From Schaedlerella sp. (GTDB lineage: Bacteria; Bacillota; Clostridia; Lachnospirales; Lachnospiraceae): a stretch of 22,077 nucleotides of DNA. Position 1 is the first letter of the stretch. Each line of letters starts with the position of its first letter. Below, one piece after another: positions 14,344 through 22,077 of the stretch. The stretch covers positions 1 to 22,077 of the forward strand of contig JAHHTO010000023.1 in NCBI GenBank assembly GCA_020024595.1, given 5' to 3'. The position numbers and the translations under genes are program-made. Under the pieces are notes generated by a model. The model worked only from the letters and a program-made list of their open reading frames with translations, did not search any database and was not told the origin of the DNA.

Positions 14344-15557
14344 TTCACAGCTCCTTTCCCTGCAACGTATCCGCTTGCAACAGCAAAAGTAATATTATAG
14401 CCTCCGCAAATACCATCTACATCTAAAATTTCTCCTGCAAAATGTAGTCCCGGAATATACTTAGATTCCAGCGTGTCCACATTTACTTCCCTTGTATCGA
14501 TACCCCCACAACAAATCTGCGCCTGTTCATAAGTGTTTGTTGCTTCCACTATCGTCTCAAAGTTCTGAATCAATCTAGTCAGCCGCTTCACCTCAGATGT
14601 GGACAGTGTGTTTACCTGCCGATTTCCATTGATACCACTTTGTTTGATCCATAAATCAGCTAATTTCTTATGAAAAAGCCCATAAAAGAACTCATTCAGC
14701 GTTTTTTCCGGACGAGTTTGAACCCGATTTTCCAAAAATGTTAAAAACGTATCATGATTGAATTCCGGCATAAAATTAAGTACTACTTTCACCACTTTTT
14801 TTTCATAAAGGGCACGGGATGCAAATCGGCTTACCTGAAACACAGGAATACCGGAAATTCCATAATTGGTAAGTTGCACTTCCCCTGTATCTTCTGATTT
14901 CAGGATACCATCTGCATATAGAGATACTTTTGCCTGTACACGCACACCTGCAAGACCTTTATAAAACGATTCTCTGCAGCGAAGCTGTACCAGAGCCGGG
15001 AGAACCGGAATGAGATGATGCCCCAGTTTTTTGGCCAAAAGATATCCTGAGCCGTCTGAACCTGTCACGGGTGCCGCTTTAGATCCCGCTGCAAGTATGA
15101 TAGCATCTGCCTTTCTCATCCCCTGATCAGTTTGCAATCGGAACCCCTTTGCCCCGGGAATAATTTCCAGACATTTAGTATCCGTCTGTATCTGAATCTG
15201 CAACCGTCTGCATTCCATGCGAAAGGCGTCCAACACCGAAGATGCCTGATCTGAATTTGGATACAGATAGCCATTCCGGTTTTTCGAATAAATTCCCATC
15301 TTCAAGAAGAAGTCGATGATCTTCTGCACATTAAAACGCTGGATGATCTCCCATGGGAACTCTGGATGATCTGAATGATAGCAGTCCGGCTGCTGGTACA
15401 GATTCGTAAAATTGCATCGTCCATTTCCAGTGGAGAGTATTTTTTTACCTACACGATCTTTCTGCTCAAGAATCGTGACCTCTGCCCCTTCTTCTGCTGC
15501 AAAGATAGCCGCTGACATTCCTGCTACACCGCCTCCGATTACCGTAATACGCTTCAT
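14322..15557 (-). CDS. YhiN/HI0933-family flavoprotein
   Basis: 411 residues from ATG 15557, AGGAG 8 bases upstream. The N-terminal dinucleotide-binding fold has VIGGGVAGMSAA (6-17), followed by ILEQKDRVGKKILSTGNGRCNFTN, the signature of the HI0933-like family (split here: 29-36 and 37-52). A second conserved stretch is ILAAGSKAAPVTGSDGSGY, and the C-terminus has LHFAGEILDVDGICGGYN, closing the FAD site. Such proteins are annotated as NAD(P)/FAD-dependent or aminoacetone oxidase family enzymes; the physiological substrate is not established. Cytoplasmic. It lies 37 bases after the YnbB-like gene and overlaps the next flavoprotein by 22 bases. Confidence 0.92.
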   Translation of the reverse strand: MKRITVIGGGVAGMSAAIFAAEEGAEVTILEQKDRVGKKILSTGNGRCNFTNLYQQPDCYHSDHPEFPWEIIQRFNVQKIIDFFLKMGIYSKNRNGYLYPNSDQASSVLDAFRMECRRLQIQIQTDTKCLEIIPGAKGFRLQTDQGMRKADAIILAAGSKAAPVTGSDGSGYLLAKKLGHHLIPVLPALVQLRCRESFYKGLAGVRVQAKVSLYADGILKSEDTGEVQLTNYGISGIPVFQVSRFASRALYEKKVVKVVLNFMPEFNHDTFLTFLENRVQTRPEKTLNEFFYGLFHKKLADLWIKQSGINGNRQVNTLSTSEVKRLTRLIQNFETIVEATNTYEQAQICCGGIDTREVNVDTLESKYIPGLHFAGEILDVDGICGGYNITFAVASGYVAGKGAVKCCGLIK

Positions 15558-15594
15558 AATTGATACTCCTATGTGATTTTTGCAACTGTAATAC

Positions 15595-16899
15595 TTATAA
15601 GTTCTGTAATTGTTCCCGTGTCACAACCCCTGCATCTACAAGCTGCTGTAGTGACTGCAGAATCCCTAGTTTTGCATGCGGCCAAGTAAGACCTCCCTGA
15701 AAATACACGGCATACGGCGGTTTAATCGGTCCATCTGCACTCAGTTCGATCGAAGACCCCTGTACGAATGCACCGGCTGCCATAATTACATCACTATCAT
15801 AGCCTGGCATTTCCCATGGTTCCGGTGTAACATAACTGTCTACCGGAGCTGCAGCCTGTATTCCTTTACAGAACGCGATCACCCCTTCCGGAGTACCAAA
15901 CTGCACTGCCTGAATGATATCATGACGAGATTCGACACAATTCGGAATCACTGGATATCCCAGACGTTCATACAGACTTGCAGCAAATACTGCCCCTTTC
16001 AGAGCACTGCATACAACAGTTGGCGCGAGAAAAAAGCCCTGATAAAATGACTGCATCACTCCGAGTGAAGCTCCTACTTCTTTCCCCAATCCAGGAGAAG
16101 TCAATCGATATGCACAGTTTTCAATCAAATCCTCTCTTCCTGCAACATAACCACCAATAGGTGCAAGTCCACCCCCTGGGTTTTTAATCAAAGAACCTAC
16201 GATCATATCTGCCCCGACATCACTCGGTTCCAGAGTTTCTACAAATTCTCCGTAACAATTATCAACCATACAAATAACGTCTGGCTTGATTTTTTTGATA
16301 AATGTAATCAGTTCGCCAATTTTTTCTACCGAATAACTTGGACGCGTCTGATATCCTTTGGAACGTTGAATCGTTACCAGCTTTGTTTTTTCATTGATCG
16401 CCTTTTCAATAGCGGGATAGTCGAAGTAACCATCTTCCAGAAGTTCTACCTGACAATAAGTGATTCCATATTCTGCCAATGAGCCCTTTGACGGACGGAT
16501 TCCGATCACTTCTTCCAAGGTGTCATATGGTTTTCCGACCGGAGAAAGAAGTTCATCTCCCGGGCGGAGATTTGCAGAAAGTGCTAATGCCAGTGCATGT
16601 GTTCCACAAGTAATTTGCGGACGTACCAATGCTGCTTCTGTATGAAATGTATCTGCATACACTTTCTCAAGTGTATCACGCCCCAGGTCATTGTATCCAT
16701 ATCCGGTTGCAAAATTGAAACATTCTGCACTGACCCTATTTTTCTGCATGGCATGAAGCACCTTCATCTGGTTGTATTCTGCCGTCTCATCAAACTGTAA
16801 AAATCGTTCTTTTAACTCATGTTCCAACTGATTTCCTACCCTCAGAACTTCTTCTGAGATCCCGACACTTTTATAAATGTCATTTAACTTCTGTTGCAT
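15595..16899 (-). CDS. YnbB-like PLP enzyme (methionine gamma-lyase family, aluminium-resistance type)
   Basis: 434 residues from ATG 16899; AAGGAG lies 6 bases before it. Fold-type I PLP enzyme: CGTHALALAL (98-107) for cofactor phosphate contacts, CMVDNCYGEFVE (210-221) with the Asp that pairs to the pyridine ring, and SLIKNPGGGLAPIGG (236-250) with the PLP lysine Lys239. These are features of the Met_gamma_lyase family (PF06838) found in Bacillota, often beside miaA or hfq and sometimes annotated as aluminium resistance protein. C-S lyase activity is assumed from the superfamily; the true substrate is unknown. It begins 20 bases after miaA and is probably cotranscribed with it. Confidence 0.9.
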   Translation of the reverse strand: MQQKLNDIYKSVGISEEVLRVGNQLEHELKERFLQFDETAEYNQMKVLHAMQKNRVSAECFNFATGYGYNDLGRDTLEKVYADTFHTEAALVRPQITCGTHALALALSANLRPGDELLSPVGKPYDTLEEVIGIRPSKGSLAEYGITYCQVELLEDGYFDYPAIEKAINEKTKLVTIQRSKGYQTRPSYSVEKIGELITFIKKIKPDVICMVDNCYGEFVETLEPSDVGADMIVGSLIKNPGGGLAPIGGYVAGREDLIENCAYRLTSPGLGKEVGASLGVMQSFYQGFFLAPTVVCSALKGAVFAASLYERLGYPVIPNCVESRHDIIQAVQFGTPEGVIAFCKGIQAAAPVDSYVTPEPWEMPGYDSDVIMAAGAFVQGSSIELSADGPIKPPYAVYFQGGLTWPHAKLGILQSLQQLVDAGVVTREQLQNL

Positions 16900-16919
16900 T
16901 TTTTACTCCTTATCCTGCT

Positions 16920-17870
16920 TTACGCTTTTAGTATTTCTCTTTCTTTTAAAATCCGCAGCATTTCCTCCAGTATTTTATTTTCATCGTAGTCAAACTGCTG
17001 CTTATTCAGCCAAATAACTTCTTTTTCCCGCCTAAACCATGTAATTTGCCGTTTCGCAAAATGTCTTGTATCTCGTTTAATGACAGCCACTGCTTCATCG
17101 AGAGTGTATTCACCGTCCAGATATGCCAGGATTTCTTTGTACCCAAGCCCCTGCATAGACACCATGTTTCTGTTGTATCCCTCGTTCTGTAACTGTTTTA
17201 CCTCTTCGAGTAATCCGTTTTCCATCATCTGCTCCACGCGAAGATTAATGCGCTCATACAGATGTGCCCGTTCATCATTCAATACAAAATAAGCAAACTG
17301 ATATGGAGATTTCTTCTGCCGCTGCTGTTCATTGTGCGCAGAAATCGGCTGACCCGTCTGATGGAAATATTCCAATGCACGGATGACTCTTTTTACATTG
17401 TTTGCATGAATCTCTTCAGCTGCTTTCGGGTCTACTGCCTTTAGCTGGTCATGAAGCACTTTTGTCCCATGTTCTGCTGCGCATGCTTCTAATTCTTTCC
17501 TATAAACTTCATCCTCATCATTTTCCGAAAAATCTATATCATACAGTACTGCCTGAATATAAAATCCGGTGCCTCCTACAAGAATCGGTATTTTTCCTTT
17601 TCGATAAATCTCTTTCATCGCCTGTTTCGCCATTTCCTGAAAACGGACAACATGAAATTCCTCATCCGGACGAAGCACATCCACCAAATAATGCGAAACT
17701 CCTTCCATTTCCTCTGTACGAATTTTGGCAGATCCAATATCCATCCCTTTGTAAACCTGCATAGAATCTGCTGATATAATCTCTCCCCCCACTGCTTTTG
17801 CAAGACCGATGGAGGCTTTCGTTTTCCCTACAGCTGTAGGTCCGGTCAGTATAATTAATGGTTGTTTCAT
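16920..17870 (-). CDS. miaA: tRNA dimethylallyltransferase MiaA
   Basis: 316 residues. Transfers a dimethylallyl group to N6 of A37 in tRNAs that read codons starting with U. The P-loop GPTAVGKT is at 10-17, SADSMQVYKGMDIGSAK at 33-49 holds the catalytic Asp, and VGGTGFYIQAVLY is near 98-110; the C-terminal IKRDTRHFAKRQITWFRR is the conserved tRNA-binding end. Length is typical (300-320). The ATG directly abuts the mutL stop (TAAATG), so translation is probably coupled. mutS-mutL-miaA is a familiar bacterial order; hfq, which often follows, is absent here and the YnbB-like gene comes next. Confidence 0.97.
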   Translation of the reverse strand: MKQPLIILTGPTAVGKTKASIGLAKAVGGEIISADSMQVYKGMDIGSAKIRTEEMEGVSHYLVDVLRPDEEFHVVRFQEMAKQAMKEIYRKGKIPILVGGTGFYIQAVLYDIDFSENDEDEVYRKELEACAAEHGTKVLHDQLKAVDPKAAEEIHANNVKRVIRALEYFHQTGQPISAHNEQQRQKKSPYQFAYFVLNDERAHLYERINLRVEQMMENGLLEEVKQLQNEGYNRNMVSMQGLGYKEILAYLDGEYTLDEAVAVIKRDTRHFAKRQITWFRREKEVIWLNKQQFDYDENKILEEMLRILKEREILKA

Positions 17871-19883
17871 TTATACAATCCTCTTGAATTTCTTTTCCAA
17901 TTCTCGTTTGGACATGGCGATGATCGTCGGTCTTCCGTGTGGACAATGATATGGATTTTCCAACAGTAACAATTCACCGATTAACGTATCCACTTCCTGT
18001 GCAGACAGACGGTTATTTCCTTTTACTGCCGCTTTACAAGACATCGATGCTATTTTTTCATCAATTAAATCCGGTGCCATAGACGTATGGAAACCATCTG
18101 CCAATCCGTCCAACATCTCCAGAAACAGTTCCTTTTTTGCAATTCCAAACAGATTATCTGGAACGGCACGAATCGCATACTCTTCTCCGCCAAAATGTTC
18201 AATTTCAAACCCAATCCGTGTAAAACTGTCCATATGTGTTTTCAACAGTTCCTCTTCCTGTATTGAAAGGCTCAATATCATCGGAGGGCTCAAATACTGT
18301 GACGTAAATTCTCTGGTTTTCATTCCTTTCAATGTACGCTCATACAGTACCCGCTCATGGGCAGCATGTTGGTCAATGATATATAGGTTATCCTGAAACT
18401 GCACAAGCCAGTAAGTATCAAACACCTGACCGACCAATCTATATTCTGCCCTTTTTTCACGTTTCAAAAGTTTCTCTTCAAATAAATCCAGCTGCTGTGG
18501 CGGAATTTCTTTGGCAGAATCCGCCTGATAACTTTTCTTTTCTCTAACAGCCTGCTCAATCCGAACATTCTGCTGCTTTGTATCTCCGCGGAAAATATCA
18601 CTTTTGCTGCTTACTTCCGCAGAAGAAGCACGTTCATGATAAGAACGAACCCGCTCCTGCATTTTTCGGATAAAATAATCTTCATCATGGACATCCACAG
18701 TCTTCTCCTTTGGCTGCACGCTTGGCACAGACTGTTCCGGTTCTCTTGCCGCAACAGACCTCTCTCGATCTGGTTTTGCTTTTAATAAAAACGGACTTAA
18801 CTCTGCTTTTCTCTGGGAAGCATCTGTTGTCGAGATACTTGATGTTTTTAGTGGGATTTCTTTTGCTTCTGGAAGTTCCACCTGAGGAATCAGTTCTTCT
18901 CCAAGCAATACTTGATGGATTCCTTCAAATACCGTATCATATACCGCTTGTTGATTTTGAAATCGCAGTTCCATCTTTGTCGGATGAACATTGACATCTA
19001 CCTTTTCACCATCTACGCAAAAGTGAAGCACAAAAAACGGAAATCGATGCTGCATCTTAAAATCCTTATACGCATCTTCTGCTGCTCTGGAAATCATAGC
19101 ACTCTTCACATAACGTCCGTTCACAAAAAAAGTTTCAAAATTTCGATTTCCACGTGTAATCACGGGATTTCCAATATATCCAGTAATTTGGATTCCAGAC
19201 CGTTCAAAGTCAATTTCCTGAATATTTGCAGCAATTTCTCTTCCGTAAATGCTGTAAATCACTTCTTTTAGTTTTCCGCTTCCAGATGTACGCAGTTTCT
19301 CCTGTCCATGATTTAAAAACCGAAATGCAACTTCCGGATGTGACAGTGCCAGCCGAATCAGAAGATCCTGCACATGTCCTGCTTCCGTCATTGCTGTTTT
19401 TAAGAACTTCCGTCGGGCCGGCACATTATAAAACAGCTGGCGAATCTGGAAAACAGTGCCGTCTGTAGCACCTGTTTCTTCTAGCAGAATCTCTTTTCCA
19501 CCTTCGATCACATAACGAGTACCCAGAATATCTTCTTTTGTTTTTGTCACCAGTTCTGTCTTTGTTACTGCTGCAATACTGGAAAGCGCCTCTCCGCGAA
19601 ATCCCAGAGAGGAAATATGCATCAGATCTTCTACATGTTCAATTTTACTTGTGGAATGCCGTAAAAATGCGTTGCGTACATCCTCATGTGCAATTCCGCA
19701 ACCGTTATCTGTAATACGGATCAATGACGCTCCGCCTTCTTCTATTTCGATCGTCACCATACTTGCCCCGGCATCAATGGCATTTTCCACCAACTCTTTC
19801 ACAATAGATGCAGGACGTTCAATGACCTCTCCTGCAGCAATTTTATCTATTGTAATCTGATCCAGTACTTTAATATGTGGCAT
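17871..19883 (-). CDS. mutL: DNA mismatch repair endonuclease MutL
   Basis: 670 residues from ATG 19883, GGGAGG 5 bases upstream. The N-terminal GHKL ATPase has KELVENAIDAGA (29-40; catalytic Glu30, Asn34), DNGCGI (59-64), STSK (77-80) and GFRGEALSSI (94-103). A charged linker (about 340-480) precedes the C-terminal domain with the endonuclease motif DQHAAHERVLYE (504-515), matching DQHA-x2-E-x4-E, plus SCK near 615 and CPHGRP near 647-652 for metal binding. So this is the nicking type of MutL found in bacteria lacking MutH. It acts after MutS to nick the strand being repaired. It starts 70 bases after mutS and abuts miaA. Confidence 0.97.
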   Translation of the reverse strand: MPHIKVLDQITIDKIAAGEVIERPASIVKELVENAIDAGASMVTIEIEEGGASLIRITDNGCGIAHEDVRNAFLRHSTSKIEHVEDLMHISSLGFRGEALSSIAAVTKTELVTKTKEDILGTRYVIEGGKEILLEETGATDGTVFQIRQLFYNVPARRKFLKTAMTEAGHVQDLLIRLALSHPEVAFRFLNHGQEKLRTSGSGKLKEVIYSIYGREIAANIQEIDFERSGIQITGYIGNPVITRGNRNFETFFVNGRYVKSAMISRAAEDAYKDFKMQHRFPFFVLHFCVDGEKVDVNVHPTKMELRFQNQQAVYDTVFEGIHQVLLGEELIPQVELPEAKEIPLKTSSISTTDASQRKAELSPFLLKAKPDRERSVAAREPEQSVPSVQPKEKTVDVHDEDYFIRKMQERVRSYHERASSAEVSSKSDIFRGDTKQQNVRIEQAVREKKSYQADSAKEIPPQQLDLFEEKLLKREKRAEYRLVGQVFDTYWLVQFQDNLYIIDQHAAHERVLYERTLKGMKTREFTSQYLSPPMILSLSIQEEELLKTHMDSFTRIGFEIEHFGGEEYAIRAVPDNLFGIAKKELFLEMLDGLADGFHTSMAPDLIDEKIASMSCKAAVKGNNRLSAQEVDTLIGELLLLENPYHCPHGRPTIIAMSKRELEKKFKRIV

Positions 19884-19953
19884 CTTGACCTCCCTTTATA
19901 TCATACCATTCCAACATGTTTCTCCGACATCTTACCGTTATAAAGGCACAAAA

Positions 19954-22077
19954 TCACCATCGGTTTTTTAGTTTGTTCTGCAGACGATAAATTGTATTGA
20001 GTGCATCAATCGGTGTCAAATTCCCAACATCGATATTTTTCAATTCTTCCAGTACATCATCGTCTTTCACTGTGTCAAACAAGGAAAACTGTGCCAGATC
20101 CACTTCATCATATTTTTTTACTTTCTTCTTTGGCTGCTTCGGTGCAATTTCTTTTCCGGCAATCTCACTGACTCGAATCGTAATATCTTCATCAACCAGT
20201 TCATCCACGATTTCCTTGGCACGTTCAATTACCACATCTGGTACCCCTGCCAGTTTTGCCACCTGTATCCCATAACTTTTATCAGCTCCACCTCTGACAA
20301 TTTTCCTTAAAAATACGATATCATCTCCCTTTTCTTTGACTGCGATGCAGTAGTTATTGACATTATCAATCTTACCTTCTAATTCCGTCAGTTCATGATA
20401 ATGTGTGGCAAACAACGTCTTTGCGCCAAGCAAATGTATGTCACTGATATATTCTACTACTGCCCAAGCAATCGACAAACCATCAAACGTACTGGTACCA
20501 CGCCCGATTTCGTCAAGAATCAAAAGGCTTTTAGAAGTGGCATTGCGCAGAATATTAGCAACTTCTGTCATTTCCACCATAAAAGTACTCTGACCGGAAG
20601 CCAGATCATCCGAAGCACCCACACGGGTAAAGATACGGTCCACCAATCCAATATCTGCTCGGGAGGCCGGAACAAAAGAACCAATCTGTGCCATAAGTAC
20701 GATCAATGCCGCCTGACGCATATAAGTAGACTTCCCTGCCATATTTGGACCGGTGATGATAGAAATCCGCTGTTTCTTATCGTCAAGAATCGTATCATTG
20801 CTGATGAAACTTCCATTCGAGATCATTTGCTCCACCACAGGATGTCTTCCGTCTCTGATATCGATCTTTCCATGATCGTTGATGTTCGGACGCACATAGC
20901 GATTCTGTTCCGCCACCAATGAAAAGGATGCAAATACGTCTAGCTGTGCCACTGCTTTAGCAGTCTTCTGGATACGCACCACTTCTTTTGCAATGGTATC
21001 TCGAACAGTACAATATAATTCATATTCCAACGCATAAAGCTTGTCCTCAGCTCCCAAAATCATATCTTCCAGTTCTTTGAGTTCTGGGGTAATATAACGC
21101 TCTGCATTTGCAAGTGTCTGCTTTCTTGTATAATAATCCGGGACAAGCTCTTTATAGGAATTCGTAACTTCCAGATAATACCCGAACACCTTGTTGTATT
21201 TTATTTTCAGGTTCTTAATCCCTGTTTTTTCCCTTTCTTCTTCTTCCAGTTTTGCCAGCCAGCTCTTTCCGTCTGATTTCGCACGGCGAAGAGTATCCAC
21301 TTCTTCACTATAGCCGTCACGGATAATATTCCCCTCTTTCATGGCGATCGGTGGCTCATCTGCAATTGCCTGCTGAACAAGTGCACACAAATCTTCCAGC
21401 GGATCCAGATTCTCTGATATTTCCTGTAAAAGTGAAGATTTCATTTCCTGAAGCAGATAGACGATCGGTGGAAACATAGAAAGAGAGCCTGCAAAAGCAG
21501 TCAGGTCTCTCGGATTTGCAGTTCCATATGTAATCCTTGTAATCAATCGTTCTAAATCATAAACCGGTGACAGATACTCCCTGATTTCTTCTCGCGTAAT
21601 CGCCTGTTCTTTCAATTCCGATACGGCATCTAAACGTCGGAGTATCTCCGCCTCTTCGATCAATGGCTGTTCAATATATTTGCGAAGAGTTCTTGCTCCC
21701 ATGGCAGTTCTTGTTTTATCTAGCACCCACAACAAAGATCCTCGCTTCTGCTTTTCTCTGAGTGTTTCGCAAAGTTCCAGATTCCGTCTTGTAGAACTGT
21801 CAAGCATCATATATTTTCCGGTCGTATAGGGGGTGATATGTGTCATATGAGCCAGATTGTTCTTCTGCGTCTCTAGAAGATACTGCAAAAGTGCGCCGGC
21901 ACTGATAACACCACAATCATAATCTCCAAGACCAAGACCTGCAAGCGAAGAGACTTGAAAATGCTCCCTTAACTTGTCTTTACATATCGCATCATCAAAA
22001 TAATAGGGTTCCAGAGAAGAAATAGCAATTCCAAGACGCGCTTTTAAATCTTCCAGATCCATGCCACTCATATAGAA
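19954..22077 (-). CDS. mutS: DNA mismatch repair ATPase MutS (partial, N-terminus outside window)
   Basis: The frame is open at the right edge (codons TTC TAT before the first in-window ATG 22071), so this is the C-terminal 707 residues or so of a protein usually about 850-880 long; the mismatch-reading domain I with its GxFYE motif would lie beyond 22077. Visible from the ATG: connector end, core/lever and clamp helices (about 90-430), then the ABC-type ATPase with Walker A GPNMAGKST (441-449), ASDDLASGQSTFMVEM (486-501), Walker B LLILDEIGRGTSTFDG (516-531) and ATHYHEL. The C-terminal tail ends in KLKNRW. Recognises mispairs and recruits MutL, encoded 70 bases downstream. Confidence 0.97.
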   Translation of the reverse strand, partial: FYMSGMDLEDLKARLGIAISSLEPYYFDDAICKDKLREHFQVSSLAGLGLGDYDCGVISAGALLQYLLETQKNNLAHMTHITPYTTGKYMMLDSSTRRNLELCETLREKQKRGSLLWVLDKTRTAMGARTLRKYIEQPLIEEAEILRRLDAVSELKEQAITREEIREYLSPVYDLERLITRITYGTANPRDLTAFAGSLSMFPPIVYLLQEMKSSLLQEISENLDPLEDLCALVQQAIADEPPIAMKEGNIIRDGYSEEVDTLRRAKSDGKSWLAKLEEEEREKTGIKNLKIKYNKVFGYYLEVTNSYKELVPDYYTRKQTLANAERYITPELKELEDMILGAEDKLYALEYELYCTVRDTIAKEVVRIQKTAKAVAQLDVFASFSLVAEQNRYVRPNINDHGKIDIRDGRHPVVEQMISNGSFISNDTILDDKKQRISIITGPNMAGKSTYMRQAALIVLMAQIGSFVPASRADIGLVDRIFTRVGASDDLASGQSTFMVEMTEVANILRNATSKSLLILDEIGRGTSTFDGLSIAWAVVEYISDIHLLGAKTLFATHYHELTELEGKIDNVNNYCIAVKEKGDDIVFLRKIVRGGADKSYGIQVAKLAGVPDVVIERAKEIVDELVDEDITIRVSEIAGKEIAPKQPKKKVKKYDEVDLAQFSLFDTVKDDDVLEELKNIDVGNLTPIDALNTIYRLQNKLKNRW

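Noticed and set aside
19884..19953. Possible extended -10 (TGG TATGAT) before mutL in the mutS-mutL gap
   Set aside because: No matching -35, and the predicted start of transcription would fall inside the mutL ribosome site; cotranscription with mutS is simpler.
1..22077. Mobile elements, CRISPR arrays, tRNA/rRNA genes or a defence island
   Set aside because: No direct-repeat array, transposase, integrase, attachment site or structural RNA pattern was seen on either strand; gene content is core chromosomal throughout.

Overview
The window is ordinary chromosomal core DNA from a Gram-positive, low-to-moderate G+C anaerobe. The gene content and order (mutS-mutL-miaA, a YnbB-type PLP enzyme, two flavoproteins, radC-mreB-mreC-mreD-PBP2-minC-minD-minE-rodA-mgsA-D,D-carboxypeptidase, then a divergent block with an HlyD-like protein and yggS) fit class Clostridia, most likely Lachnospiraceae. 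This placement is recalled synteny plus protein character, not a database search. Almost everything is on the minus strand. There are no tRNA or rRNA genes, CRISPR arrays, insertion sequences or phage genes, and no gene-free stretch longer than about 130 bases.

Reading in the direction of transcription (right to left): 22077-19954 is mutS, cut by the window edge and missing its N-terminal mismatch-recognition domain. 19883-17871 is an endonuclease-type mutL, abutted by miaA (17870-16920). Then come a methionine gamma-lyase-like PLP protein (16899-15595), a YhiN/HI0933-type flavoprotein (15557-14322) and a COG2509-type flavoprotein (14343-12742) overlapping it. No convincing terminator follows.

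A sigma-A-like promoter (12721-12693) precedes radC. From there eleven genes run with gaps of 29 bases or less, or overlaps: radC, an MreB-like actin homologue, mreC, mreD, a very large PBP2 transpeptidase, minC, minD, minE, the SEDS polymerase rodA, an mgsA homologue and a lipoprotein D,D-carboxypeptidase. A strong 13-bp hairpin (2239-2280) lies just beyond the last gene. This looks like one cell-shape and division-site operon: MreBCD/PBP2/RodA build the elongasome, MinCDE places the septum, and the carboxypeptidase trims peptides. Four of these genes appear to start with GTG or TTG, several inside or directly at the end of the preceding gene, which suggests translational coupling.

A single small plus-strand gene, a DUF378 membrane protein (2003-2206), converges on this operon and shares its terminator. 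To its left, divergently transcribed, are an HlyD-like membrane-anchored protein (1872-469) and the 5' part of yggS (414-1), which runs off the window.

I found no clearly new system. The points most worth checking are changes at normally conserved residues concentrated in the shape operon: an MgsA homologue with Lys in place of the catalytic Asp, a MinE that cannot encode the N-terminal membrane-targeting helix next to a MinC lacking the RSGQ motif, an MreB with Asn-Met-Gly-Glu-Gly in the phosphate-2 loop, a RodA with altered SEDS motifs, and a PBP2 with about 240 extra residues ahead of its catalytic Ser.
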